In this document: positions 1 through 12,618 of the stretch, piece by piece
How the letters are laid out: each line of letters starts with the position of its first letter
Numbering within the stretch: the first letter of the stretch is position 1
DNA from: Archilochus colubris
Lineage: Eukaryota > Chordata > Aves > Apodiformes > Trochilidae
Reading direction: 5' to 3'
DNA length: 64,000 bases
NCBI GenBank assembly: GCA_023079485.1
Contig: CM041084.1
Location: 11,592,609-11,656,608 of the forward strand
The notes under the pieces: model-generated
What the model was told of the DNA's origin: nothing
The model's database searches: none
What the model saw: only the letters and a program-made list of their open reading frames with translations
Program-made: the position numbers and the translations under genes

Positions 1-3000
1 CTTTTCCTTGGCAAAGAAATAGCACTTCTGTATCCCATGCAGATGTTTAGATTGGTCTTTAATTTATAATTTATAATCATACAAGTGCTGTACTTTAAGC
101 CCAAGGCAAGGACACTTCTTCTATGCTAAAGAAAGTGATCTTTCTTTTAAAAAAAAATATAGGTGTCTGTATATGTTTACACAAGAAAATAAAATAGGGT
201 GAACAGGAGCAATAGGTTAATTTATTTGTACCCAGGGTTAAGGTGTGAACAGGAAAAGACTAGTATATAATTTTTAAAAAACATAATAGAGTATATGTGA
301 AAAATATTCACATTTTAAATATACTATTAATAGTAACAATATTCACATGCTTTAGGATATTCACATATTTTATAAAAATTATTAAATATATGTCATGTAT
401 TATGTTTGATTCCTTAATGAGAATAAATTCTCCTTTCATTAAAAAGCAGAATAGGAGGGAAAGAAAAGAGGTTATGTTGGGGAGGTTTTTTTGTGCAATA
501 ATGGAATAAAAAACATTGTTTTCAAAGATAATGTGGGGACTGAAGGGAACTAAAAAAGTAAAGCAGATAATCTATGATTTACTTATTATACCAATAGAAA
601 AGGAAGTGCTTTAAAGACTATAACCAGAATTGATGTATCCCAAAATTATTTTTCTGGAAAATAATTATGAATGTCTAAAAAAAAATAAAATTGTGACAGT
701 GAACTGATCCACGGGTTCAAAATCTCAGATATTTAGAAAAATATCTCTTATGACACTTGTTTTCTGAACTGAATTAATCTGAACTGAACTAAATTGCAAA
801 ATTTACATTGATTTGATTCAAATTTTACTTAATTACAAATTATTTAAAACACTTCACAAGGAATATTTTGATAGGTTGTCTGGGTTTTCTTGGTAAAAAA
901 TATAAATTGTAAAAGGGATTTAAAAAATTACAGTAAATTTTACTCTACATACCTGCTAGCAAAGCCTCCCACTGTTACCTTTAAACTTTGTAAGAACTCA
1001 TAAATACAAAGATATAATTCAAGGTCAGTTTTGAATTATAGTTTCAGAAAATGTTCTTACTGGTGTCATATCCTGTTATTTACAATAATAAGCTGTTTAC
1101 TGTATGTAAACTATATAGCAGAGACTTTTAGGAATTGTTATATATATTTAGGACTATACAGCAATTTAAAGGATATTAATTTCCAGCACAAGTAAAATAT
1201 TATTTACTTTATATATACCATATCCTCTGTGTTGAAACCAGACTAAGAAGCCAATAAGAAAATGGGTGAATTCTTCTACCAGACCAAGTCAGAAAGATAT
1301 TGAAGACAGCAGCCTGAGTTTGTGTTTTGGAAACTAATGAAAAAAAAAACCAAAACAAAACCTATAGGTAAGTGTTTGGGTCTATTGTTGTTTAATTTTG
1401 AGTTGTATTCTTAGATAGCGAGTGTTCATGACCTCAGCAGCCCATGAGATCTCTAGATTCTGTAAATAGCATGTCCATACTCCTCTCATATGCAAATTAT
1501 ACTCTTCTTTGTATGCAACTGTGCCTATCATTGGAGTGATTCCACACGGATAAGCAGTTCTTGGCACACACTTTCAAACTGTGGGATCAAATTCCACCTG
1601 ACTTTATGATGACATCAAGTCTCTACACATGGAAGAGCTCTCAACAAAATGAGCAAAGAACTCCTGCTGATGTAGGGCTATTTATGTAGTTTCACTTTTT
1701 TTTGAAGAGACATAGGCCAAAAATAAGCCACGAGAATTTGGTGCTACTATTGAAATCTACAAGCATTCAAATATTCTATTCTAAATTAGTCTTATTTTAA
1801 AAGTACATTAATTAAGGTTCTACAAAAGAAGACTGAAAATTCTGTTTATTTTCTTCTTCCCATGATCAAGGTGGAAGCCAGCATAGACTGTGGTCATTGT
1901 TTTGCAAGACATTATTCACATGAGGCACACTACTGAACATGCAGTTCTCTAACATTTCAATTTTTCAATTCTCAATATTTATAGACATTTTTACCCTGGA
2001 ATTACAGACAAGTCTTTGAAATTTTCTGTGACTGTTCCCCCTGGACTTGTCCATGATTCTATCCTTCAGAAAAGTATGGTGATTTTGCAATTTCTGGTAA
2101 AATTTTGTACTGATGTGAAAACTATTGTCCATGGCTTGGTGAAGTGGACTTGGTTCAACAAGGCACATCAGGAAACCTTGCTGGCAGCCTTAGGGTGAAT
2201 TCCTCAGCAGTTTACAGAGGTGCATAATGATGGCATTTTGCTACTCTCACATTGCTTGATTTAATTTTTAAATTGCCCACCCACCTGAGATGCCTTGTTA
2301 ACATGCTAGACAGACTGTTTTTCTTTTCTTATAAAAGACTGCATTAGCCAAAATGGCCTGTGGTTTTGCAAATGTCCTTGAATGAATGTTGTACTTTTCC
2401 ACTGTACATGACATATGCTAAGGAGATAAATCCTCTTGCTGCCTTTCTTTGTTTCTGTGGTGTATTCAGAAACATAATCACACAATAAAAAGGAACACTG
2501 CTGCATTGCTTTAGAGGCTTGGTTATGAAAGTTTGCTTCTTATATATTCTCAGGGCAGATAAAGTTTGTTGTTAAGTTCCCTAAATATAGTTGATTATAT
2601 GAGACTGATGCTGACTGCTAAAAAAAATGGTAGAAATACCCTGAGGAAAAAAAAATAAAACAAAACAAGGTATCTGAAAGCATTTTAATTTTCAATTTTT
2701 ATATAACCATTTTAACACTTTCTTTTTCTTCTCTGCCATTTGACATTTTACCCATTCTCTCAAGGATATATGGGATGAAAATAAGCAGGGAGGGGAATTA
2801 CAGAGCAAACTTAATTTTTTTAGTATTTTTAGGACAAATCTTCCTTAAAAACCCATATACTTATAAGAAAGTGACTCCATATTTTCAGAGAATAGCACTG
2901 CTAACTAGATTTTATTTTCAAGGGTGTCTTTCATATTTGTCTTCTGAAGTATATTTATATACATGCAGAAAATATGGGTATATTATTATATATATATTAT

Positions 3001-3299
3001 GACACACATACTCAAAGCATATTTTTGTGAATTTTCAGATAGAGGAATAATCACATCTATGAACATTTTCTAAGCTTTTAAATGGTCTGCTTTGCCACAA
3101 GATTCATCAATAAGATTTCAAACCCAGAGAAGCTGAAGAATCTGAAGAACTTTGACTGAGAAGCAACTGAGTCACGGCAACAGGTCATCCTGGGAAACAC
3201 AAGAAAATGTGAAGATGAGAAAAATGAGATAGATGATGTTAGATTGTGTCCCTCCCTGACTTTAAGGACTCACTATATTTATTATACTAGATATGAAGA
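1..3299. other. AT-rich non-coding DNA, no gene recognised
   Basis: This is AT-rich sequence with short A and T runs. Frames on both strands are at most about 75 codons and none resembles a known protein. No interspersed repeat was recognised. The last 150 bases may belong to the CR1 fragment that follows, because its 5' limit is blurred. Confidence 0.6.
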
Positions 3300-4214
3300 A
3301 ATTGTTTGGAATATGACAACCATTCATAACTTTGGCTGTAGTGACTTTGAAGTAGTGAAGTTCAAGGTCCTGAGGTTGTTGAAGATGGAACATGTCCAAA
3401 CCCTGGACTTCAGGTGAGGAACCCTGAACTTACTCAGGGCCCAGTCAGTGGTACTCTGTGGGAGGCAGTTCCAAAGACAAAGGTAGCTCAGGAGTGCAGA
3501 GAAGTCTCTAAGCACAGTACCTTGCAAGCACAAGAACATTCTCTCCCAATACTCAGCAAAGCAAGGAAGACATATCAAGGGACCAGTTTGGCCAAGCAGG
3601 AAATGAATGCCAGAGATCCAATGAAAAGAGATGACACAAAGAGGGAGGAAGGAGTGACAAGCTGTAAAGGAGGAATAAGGATATATTTCCTGGGCATGCG
3701 GGGTTGAAATCCAAAGATAAAATTGCAGTGAAGATTTGCAAGAACACCAGAACATCACAGGCAACAAGAAGAATTTTTATTACTACACTGACATTAAACA
3801 CATGAAAAAAGAAAATGTCAGCCCATTAATTGGACAGGAAATCCAGTGACAACAGATACAGATTAAGATGACATATTCAGTGGGGTTTTTTTGTTGGAGT
3901 CTTTACCAATGAGGTCTCCCAAGTATCTGTGTGCAGCAGAGCAATGGCTGAGGATGAGGTCTACTAGGAATGGATGAGGATGGAGCGAAGGATTGCCTGC
4001 AGAATTAGAGCTGTGCAAGTCCACAGGACACAGGCTGCAGTTGAGCAGGAGATAAAACTTGTGAACATTTGGATTTGGAGACTGAGAAAGACAAATGCTG
4101 GATCTGTGTTCAAAAAAGACAAAATGGCAATCCAGAGAACTACAGACTTGTAAGCCTCTCCTTGGCCACTTGGAAAGTCATGAAGAACAGTCTCCACATT
4201 CTCCACTTTTCCTT
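3300..4214 (+). mobile_element. CR1 LINE fragment, ORF2 linker and start of RT domain, decayed
   Basis: The sequence follows CR1 ORF2 in order. A stretch near 3440-3570 matches the post-endonuclease linker and contains the words GTGGGAGGCAGTTCC and AGCACAAGAACATTC. A segment at 3800-3915 corresponds to the region just before the RT domain, ending in GTCTTTACC. The RT N-terminal block reads as NPENYRLVSL around 4125-4160; the family form is close to NYRPVSL. The reading frame is broken by several stops and indels, so nothing can be translated. The 5' end is uncertain by perhaps 100 bases. The 3' side stops where an oppositely oriented CR1 begins at about 4215, so this fragment has no CR1 3' end of its own. 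The assignment is from recognition of the family and not from a search. Confidence 0.72.
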
Positions 4215-4795
4215 TCATAGAGAGAGCTCTGAGATCACAAGGTCTATCAACCCAACCCTACCATGACAACTAAACCAGGTCCTGAACTGCCATATCTACT
4301 TGTTTTTTGAGCACTCTCCCCTTCCCTGTGCTGCCTGTTCCACTGCTTCACCACTCTTTCAGTAAAGAATTTTTTTCCTAACATCAGATCTAAATCTCCT
4401 CTGGCACAACTTGAGGCCATTTCCTCTCCTCCTATTGCTGGATACCAATACTCACCTTATTATGACCTCTGTTCCGGTCATTGTAGGGAGTGATAAGGTC
4501 TCCTTTAGCCTCCTTTTTCAGATTAAACAAGTTCAGTTCTCTCGGCTTCTCCTCTCAAGACCTTTCTCCAGACCCTTCACCAGTTTCATTGTCCTTCTTT
4601 AGACTCACTCCAGCAACTCAACTTCCTTGCATTGAAGGGCCCAGGACTGAACACAGTACTCGAGGTGAAGCCTCACCATGCCAAGTACAGGAGTACAATC
4701 ACTTTCCTTCTCCTGCTGGCCACACTATTTCTAATGCAAGCCAGGATATTTCTTCAGCCATGCAGGATCAAACTGCTGATCTTTATTCTCTGCTC
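4215..4795 (-). mobile_element. CR1 LINE, 3'-terminal fragment (3' UTR and ORF2 C-terminal end)
   Basis: Read on the minus strand, this runs from the ORF2 C-terminal region at about 4795 down to the CR1 3' end at about 4215. Diagnostic words on the plus strand are ACCACTCTTTCAGTAAAG, CTCTGGCACAACTTGAGGCC, GCCACACTATTTCTAATGC and, near the 3' end, GAGATCACAAGGTC. The terminal octamer tail is degraded to TCATAG. It is 5' truncated, as most CR1 copies are. Its 3' end lies directly against the end of the plus-strand CR1 fragment. Short plus-strand frames here, for example at 4490-4819, are antisense shadows. Confidence 0.85.
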
Positions 4796-5887
4796 AGAGG
4801 AGAAAATAGCTTCAGATAAAAAGACGGGGAGAAAAAAAATTACAATCCAATGCTAGCTCCTATGGTGAGAATTCCCAGAGCCAGCAAGTAATGAGCATTC
4901 CTAAATGGAGGGAGAGATGGACAGTGTAACAGATTCCACCTCTCCTGGTGTGTCTGATGAGGGAAAAACTTTCTTGGTGTTTTTCTGCAATTTGAAAAAT
5001 GTTTGTAACAAAGAGTTAACCACCTCATTCAACACACAATATGAAAGTGAAGTGCAAAACATGATGATGACACACAGGCAAACATAGAACACACTGCAGG
5101 CCAGACTCCAGTTAGGTTTGTACTAAGGATACAGGCTGATTGTCTCCCTGCTGAATAAAATCTTCTATGCAAAAGAACAGAAACGGGGGATGAGCTGCTT
5201 GTGAGAGGTTTTCATAGCCATGTGGTAGAGCTTACTGCAACACCCTCCCTAACAGGATTCACATACAGTTTTATTGCATCTCAGGTTTAAATGTATGCTT
5301 TATACCATGTTTCTTTTGCTCTCTTTTAATCAGGAAACTAGGGAGTAAATCCAGCTTGCTCCCTTAAAATGAGCAAAACTAGGGAAACAATAAAAATGCA
5401 TCAAAAACAAAAGGAAATACTCTTAGAAGATTGCAGAATGATTTATAACCACATAGAGCCTCTCCTACTAAATGTCGTAATAAAGGTTCATTGATTAAAA
5501 GAAATTAGGTCCATTGGTCATAATAACATCTCATTGATTGAAAAGCATTGCATGTAATGGTTTCCTCCAAAACAGCATCTGTTATGTATTAACCTTTCAG
5601 CCTTCAGAATCATGGGATATTAATTTCTTGCTCAAACTCCTGGTCAGATGACCCATCCATGATATTTAATAAATTGCAGCTCTGCACATAGTTCAGGATT
5701 TCAGAAAAACAGAGAGAAACAAAATTTTAAAAAGCACACTTTTAAGGATACATGGTATAGTGATTTTCATGTTAAAATAGCAAAATCAACTAAAGTCAGA
5801 GTATAAACTATGCTTTATTAAAGCTGCCAAACAAATTTTAGTTTAACTATCCAGCCTTTAAAAGTAAACAGTAATGTAGTGACTGAT
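4796..5887. other. Non-coding spacer between CR1 fragments
   Basis: This AT-rich spacer has no recognisable gene or repeat. Chance frames reach about 63 codons. Confidence 0.55.
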
Positions 5888-6391
5888 CTTATCCTGGCTG
5901 AACAACCCCAACACTCTCAGCATCATAGGAGAGGTGCTCCAGCCCTCTGATCATCTTCATGACCCTCCTCTGGACTTGCTTCAAGAGGTCAACATCCTTC
6001 CTGTGTTGGCAGTTCCAGAACTGAACACAGTACTCCGTGTGAGGTCTCATGAGAGTGAAGTAAAGGGGGAAGACGACCTCCCTCAGATCTGCTGGCCATG
6101 CTTCTTTTGATGCAGGCCAGGATGTTTTTGCCTTTCTGGGCTGCAAGCACACATTGCCAGCTCATGCTGAGCTTCTCATCAACCAACAACTCCAAGTCCT
6201 TCTTCTCAAGGTTGTTCTCAATCTGTTCTAGACCCAAGCTGTAACCGTGCTTGGAATTGCCCGAGCCCAGGTCCAGAACCTTGAACTTAACCTTACTGAA
6301 TTTTGTGAGGTTGGCATGGGCTCACATCTCAAATCTGTCAAGGTCCCTCTGGATGGCATCCCTTCTGTCAAGTGTGTTGACCACACCACTT
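5888..6391 (-). mobile_element. CR1 LINE fragment, ORF2 reverse transcriptase C-terminal part, frameshifted
   Basis: On the minus strand this encodes the end of the CR1 ORF2 protein in two frames. One frame gives NLEKKDLELLVDEKLSMS and AAQKGKNILACIKRSMASRS at about 6210-6100. The other gives LMRPHTEYCVQFW, then LLKQVQRRVMKMIRGLEHLSY at about 6060-5920. These are the characteristic C-terminal blocks of CR1 polymerase. The change of frame near 6090-6110 shows a disabling indel. Upstream sequence up to 6391 carries the CR1 word GGTCCCTCTGGATGGCATCC. The element stops abruptly near 5888, before the expected 3' UTR, which is odd for a LINE normally anchored at its 3' end. A later deletion or rearrangement is the likeliest cause. 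It is non-functional. Confidence 0.93.
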
Positions 6392-9300
6392 AGGAAACAT
6401 TAGGTGGCACTTCCCTGACCACTGTGACTTCCATGCAAGCAGCTTCAGTCCCTTAGAATGTAACAAGCAGGTGCTACTTACAAGGTTTATGCACCCCACA
6501 AGAAAAAAATATTTATCCATGCAGCTGCAGCCTCCACACCTCCTCTTAAAACAGATTCACTGTGTAACTAGAAAGTAACAACACTTAAACCCTCTGATTT
6601 TTCCCTAGATAGTTTGATGTATTCTGGTAGAGAGGCAGAGAGATCTAGAGACCTCCCTATATTTTTTATATATTTTAACTACAAATTTGGAGATGCTCTA
6701 ATGGATTAAAATTGCATATGTTCCAGAAGATGGAATCTAAAAACACATTTCTGATATTTCTAGTGCCCTAACAATTAATCAAGAACAAAAGCTTTTGCAT
6801 ATTCCATTATATATGAATACATATATTTTTGGTTGGTAAGCTACACTTATAGTGCTGCCTGTATAGTTAGCCTCTGTCAGACAAGGGATGACAAACACAC
6901 TCATAATAGTCTAGTGGTGACAGTATTTTTTCTTGTACAACGAAGAGAGCTCAACTCCTTTCAGATGTATCCCATTTCCCACATCTTGAGAGAATGCCAT
7001 AGAGGTAATTATAAGGTAAAAGTTCAATAGTGTCTTTGATGAAGTGAGATAACTCTTTGGGCTTCCAGCTGTCTACTCACATAATTTTAAGTGTATGCTC
7101 ACAGAATCAGATAAATATGATGAAGATTTGTTTTAAAACAAGAGGAGGATCTCTGAGGAACACCAAATCCTGCCTTACTTCTGGTGACTGATGACTTTCA
7201 CCTACCACATATAAAATGCATACCATATATGAAATCTTGAAAGGCTCAATGGTAGGGATTTCTCCACAATTCTGGATAAACTGGTGTGATATAGAACCAA
7301 GTTCCCAAATAAAACGTTTTTCTTACTGTTCAGCAAGAACCTCCCAAGCATCAATATGTGATTGCTGCCCCGTTTTGCCACTATCATTAATGAAACTAGA
7401 TTCATCGTCTTTTAAATTCCATTCAAGCACCTATAGGGTGCGATTAGACACTCCCATTATTTTCATTAGCAAATGTAAGTCCTGTGGCCCTTCCTCATAG
7501 ACTGTGTGCCCAAAGACCTAAACATCTTGGTATCTTCTTCCCTAAAGAAGTAATGCTTGAATTATGCACGCTTTTTACTGAATTATGGTTGTTTACATTG
7601 AGTTAAGCATCCAGAAAATCACGCAGATTCATTAATTTTACAGAACCTGAGTGGATTTTAAATACCACTTTTGAGTCAGCAAGGAGGATTGAATTCCTTT
7701 CATGTACTGGGTATTTGATAAACTGAATACAGTAAGTCAGTCAGTCAAGTCAAACAAGCCAGCTTCCAGTCAGCATTCAAAAAACTGTCCAAATGGTATC
7801 CAAGCAAATTATACTGGTCAGCCAAATATATCCAGCTTCTCACAACACCTTGTTCCTTGAAAAGACACACTCAGACTCTATGAACACAGTAAACAATTCC
7901 CTTTCACCCTGGAAAAGGGTTCACAGCTGTGATCAATATCTGCTGTCAGAGGATAGTCCTTAGAGACTCAGAGATTTATGGGTTATGAGGGCTTGTCCCT
8001 GTTTTATTAGAGCTCCTTATAATAGCAGTTATCTTTATTACACTTCTCCATACCAGATATTTGCATGGAAAATCTTATATTGCAGCATACATTCATAACA
8101 TCTTGTTTTCTACTTTCAGCTGATTGCTCACTTAATAAGTTAACATTACTATTTGTGCTATTAAGTAGCCCAGAGGGATTACTAAAACAGCATGAAAAAT
8201 ACTATTCTAGCACGGGATCTGTCATCTAGATTGATTTCCCATAATACAATTAGGGCTGTGAAACTCTTGTTTATTTATTAAAACCACTTTATACCCTTTA
8301 AGATTAATTTGGAACAAACCTTAAGGAGTTTTGGCAACCACTTAGTACTAAATTGTCTGAAAAACAAATCTCTAAGTCTGGGATGAGGAGATCAGTGCTT
8401 GTTCCAGTAGACTGTCAAAGAAGGAACCTGCAGTTACTTAATGCCAGCACAGAAAAGTGAAAGAGAGAAAAAACTGGGTGCAGATATGCAGAATGCAAAT
8501 CCAAGACTTGGTACATTTGTATCATGTGTTTAAGGGAGTCCAGGAAGTTAATGAAGTGGATTTAGGTCCATGGGGACCTAAAAAGAATTCTACCAAATTT
8601 GCAGGTTTCTTTGGGGGGAAAATTCTGTGCATTGTGGACTCTTTTCAGAAATGTAATCCCCAGGTTTCAATCTTCAAGTTAGGAAAGCATAGTAAAGATA
8701 AGTAGTTGGACAGCATAAATTTTTTATTAGGTTGAACCCCAAATTTTGAGTCACAAGATAAATTTGAACTGGAATAATTCTGTGGTGCTCTTAAAACAAA
8801 TACTTTATTGTGAAGTGTTACAAATGTGAATAAATCAGGTTATGTTGATATGTATATATATCACATGATCTTCAGGGGGAAAAATTTTTTTCCCAGGGAA
8901 AACTGGGAATTTTTTTTTCCTGTAAATGAAAAAAAATTTTCACTTGCTGAATACAAAATTTGAACATTATAAAGAAATGTCACAGTTTGAAATTCAGAAG
9001 AAAGTTGACACTTCGTGTGAGAGACTGATGACTCACTGAGACAATCAGCAAAGAACTTTCTCAAGGTCCAAGCAACACCACAAGCCTTAATTTTTTCCAT
9101 TGCTGCCATTATGTACACTCCAACTAGGCACATTCCTTTGCTATGGCCATTGATAGTGAAAATGCATGGCACAGAGCACGTCAGAACTATGTATCAAAAA
9201 TCACTCTAAAAAATAGAATCCACTTCTTCAAGAGATTAAGAGAAAGAAGGGAATGTCTCTTGCATGGGAAATATTAATAAACTCTGGAAGTAGAAGGGCA

Positions 9301-11622
9301 ATGAAGATCACCTCCAGCATAATGTGGTACAGAGAACCACAAACAATAAATTCTGCATTGTTCCATTACTTCTTTAACTGCAGGTGACTGTTATAAAGAA
9401 GTAAAAAATTAAAATTTCAGTTGATGGATTATATTCAACATCCCAAGGAAAGTTGTCTGCATGGCTAAATCATTCTTCAGAAATGGGAAAAAATCCAAAA
9501 TCTTTGATTGTCATGCTAAAATCATTTAGTTGCATCTAACCCAGTATGTTCTCTTCTCTTTAAATGTGAGCAAAGGGAAAGGGAGATGGCAAGTGGACAT
9601 GTGGACACATTTTGTCTCACTTCTTCTCTGACAGTGACATCATCCTTTTCATTGGCTGCTTTAAGTTTAAAAATTTAAAATATTTAACTTTTTTTTGATT
9701 CATAACCTTAATTTTCTTCTCTAAAAGTAATGCCATCTGTGCATTCAGAACATGAGTGGAACCAGTTTTCCCGATGGCTTTATTTTGAAGACTACACCAG
9801 ATATCAAGACATATTGGTCTAGAAATCAGACATGAATTTAAAAAAACAGCAATACATGGCACAGAGAATGTCAAACTGAGACTATGTTATATGTTCACCC
9901 TTATTAGAGTTCTTTCTAACATATGATGTTTCTTCCAAGGAAGTCTGTGAGAATACTTTCAATGAACAATTGTATGTGTGAATGCATAAACGAATTAATC
10001 GATTCCACCTGTAGAACATCAAATTCAGGTCTTGTTTATCCTGTTGTTACTTACAAAACACACACTAAGTTCAAAGCTTCTCTTGCCTTCCTCTGAAAAT
10101 GCATCTCCAGCTGTCTCTATATTTCATTGTATGCATATAATACCAAATAATATATAAATATATGATATAACATATAATACAATAAGAATCTAGTAGAAAA
10201 TACACTATAAATTAATTAAATATGGTTCGTATTGCTTTGCATTCTGACACCATATACTACTTTAAATAGGCTGAAATAAGGTGAATTAAGTTGACAAGCA
10301 GAAGACAACTTTGGGACCTCCAGAACTGTCAAACAGGAAAAAATTGCTTTATTCTGATTTCATTTTAAGAAAATACCATTATTATTTGGTCCTGAAGTAT
10401 TACAGGCATAAACTGATAAAAATAGCCAGAAAGGCCTTAGAGACATCTGGATATTCCCAGTTTGAAAAGCAATATGTTGAGGAATAAATTTACATTTTCA
10501 CTAGCTTAGTTCCACTTTATGTAGCTCCTAAAGGGCAATTTTGTTCAATATACTTTGTTGAAGCAAAATGTGGCTGTTTATTGTGTTTATTTAACTAGTT
10601 AATTCTCATTTGATTATCTGCCACTTAAAGATACTAAAGCTGCATTGAGCTTCATGTCACTTGTGTATTATTACCCACAGGGTAAAGAAAGAAATTCTAC
10701 AACTTGTTTGAAAGCTTTCAGTAGATAATAAAGCATCCGATCTTGTGCCGAGATTGGTGCTTTCCCATACCTATACTGCAGCAAAGGCTTTCGTGTATCA
10801 TCAAAACCTTCTTCACAATCAGAGGCACAGCACATGCCTTTCACAAACAGTGTTCACAGAATGATCACACAGGCTTCTCAGAGTAATCATATGAAGTGTA
10901 TACTGTAAATCCTGATTTATTGCACATGAATGTGTATTGTGAGGCGTGAACACCTTCCCAAACAGGCAGAGTGAGCCAGTTCAGTGAGACTGGGATAGCT
11001 CTGCAGAATGGCACCAGGTCTGTTCATCTTAATTTTCAGGTCCTCTTCCTGCTGAAGAGAAGTAGCCAAAATGGATGGAAAAGACAAAATTTTATGAGAA
11101 TCTAATGGGTTTTTTTATAATATATATTCCTATAACATATTGATATAGTGCCTGAGGATTCAAGGAAGACTGAGTTATGCTCACCCTTTAAAAGCAAACA
11201 AGAAGAGGTAGCCTCTGTCCAGAAGGAAGCCTCATCAGGTTATAGCCATATGTAGCACTCAAGCAAACAGACAGCACTTAGCTCTGCAGTAATGCTAGTG
11301 ATGACTACCTAAGTGAAATGAGAATATTTTTTGTAGTAGAACAATGTTAATACTGAATGTAATTTACCTGTGTTATTGCATATGCTACAGAAACATCCAC
11401 AAACAGAGGAAAGAATAATCTCCTGAAGTTTATAAAATCTTTAAAACCTTATAAAACACTATTGCTAGTGATAGAGTTTTGTAGACATTTAAGCTTACTC
11501 ATGGTTTCTAGGAGAAGGAGTACACTTGAGAATGCATGTAGAGAGTTCTTGAAGTTACAGTAAAAGCATGTAGTTTGCTATAATCTGTGGTATATGTGCA
11601 TCATCCTTTTAAATTTATATAC
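6392..11622. other. AT-rich non-coding DNA, no gene recognised
   Basis: No coding frame above about 103 codons, and none resembles a known protein. An AT-rich tract with TATA-like alternation lies near 10135-10220, and a short inverted repeat lies at 8877-8894. Nothing else can be named. Confidence 0.55.
8877..8894. repeat. Short inverted repeat around an A/T core
   Basis: GGGAAAAATTTTTTTCCC is self-complementary apart from two extra T residues. A related GGGAAAACTGGGAA segment follows directly. It could form a small hairpin. No function is implied. Confidence 0.6.
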
Positions 11623-12618
11623 TGTTCTGGGTTGATTGGGTGCCATTTTTGGTAGCAGGGGAGATGCCCCAGGGTTGGCTCCTGTGAGAAGCTGCTGAAA
11701 GCTCCCCCAGTTCTAGAGCCACCTCTGGCTAATGCTGAGCTCATCGGGGACAATGGATGCTATTAAGATATTTAAGAAGAGGAAAGGAGCAGCAATAAGA
11801 CTTCAAGAAGAGGAGGAAGTGAGAGAAATGCCAGAGCAGACATACCGAGGTCAATGAGGAAGGAGAGGGAGAAGGAGCCTGAGCAGAGGTTCCCCTACAT
11901 CCTGTAGTGAGTCAGCAGCCTGTCTACTTTAACCCATGGAGAAGCATGGTGGAGCAGGCTGTGAAGGATCACTGTGGAAGACTGGAGACCTGTACCCAGT
12001 GGAAGAAAATGTTGGAGCAGCAGTGGACTTGCAGCCAAGAAGGACCCCATACCAGGAAGGTGACTGTGCCCAAAGTAGGCCATGATTCTATGGGCAGCCT
12101 ATGCTGGAGCAGTCTGTTCCTGAATGATAGCACCTGGTGGGAAGGACTCATGCTGGAGGGATTCATGTAAGACTCTCCCAGGAGGGACCCCTTAGTGGAG
12201 CAGCGGAAGACTCTGAGGAATCCTCCCTAGGAGGATGGAGCAGCAGAATGCAGCATGTGATGAATGGAGTGTAAACCACACTCACTCCCTGTCCACCTGT
12301 GCCACCAGGGGAGAGGTAGATACCAGGAATAAAGTAATTTGAGGCAGGGAAGATGGGAAAGGTGGGGTAAGGTATTTAAGTTCTGGGTTTTGTTTCCTCT
12401 TTACCCTCTTTTGATTTGATTAATGATAAATTAAATTGATTTTTTTCTACAACTTGGGCCTGTTTTGCCTGTGACCATAACTGGTGAATGAAACCCTCCT
12501 AGTCCTTTTCTTGACCCACGAGGCTTTTTCTGGGTTTTCTCCTTGCCATCCAGAAATTGGGGAGGGGGAGAGAGGGCCTGTGGTGTCCTTTGTTGTCAGC
12601 TACGCTCAAACCATGTCA
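11623..12618 (+). mobile_element. Avian endogenous retrovirus LTR, probably solo (family A, copy 1)
   Basis: About 996 bases begin TGTTCTGGG and end ACCATGTCA, so they have the TG...CA ends of a retroviral LTR. The block contains the word TTTTGGTAGCAGGGGAG, several scattered TGGAGCAG motifs, a TATA-like GTATTTAAG at 12372-12380, and a degraded polyadenylation-type ATAAATTAAA about 50 bases further on. Most of it is repeated at 23693-24490 in the same order and strand, which proves an interspersed family. No gag, pol or env homology is seen on either side, so a solo LTR is likely. Flanking bases (TATAC before, TACAT after) do not form a clean target duplication. The frames inside it at 11895-12170 are not genes. 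Confidence 0.8.

Noticed and set aside
3324..3767. 147-codon minus-strand open frame
   Set aside because: It is antisense to the CR1 ORF2 fragment on + and has no resemblance to a known protein.
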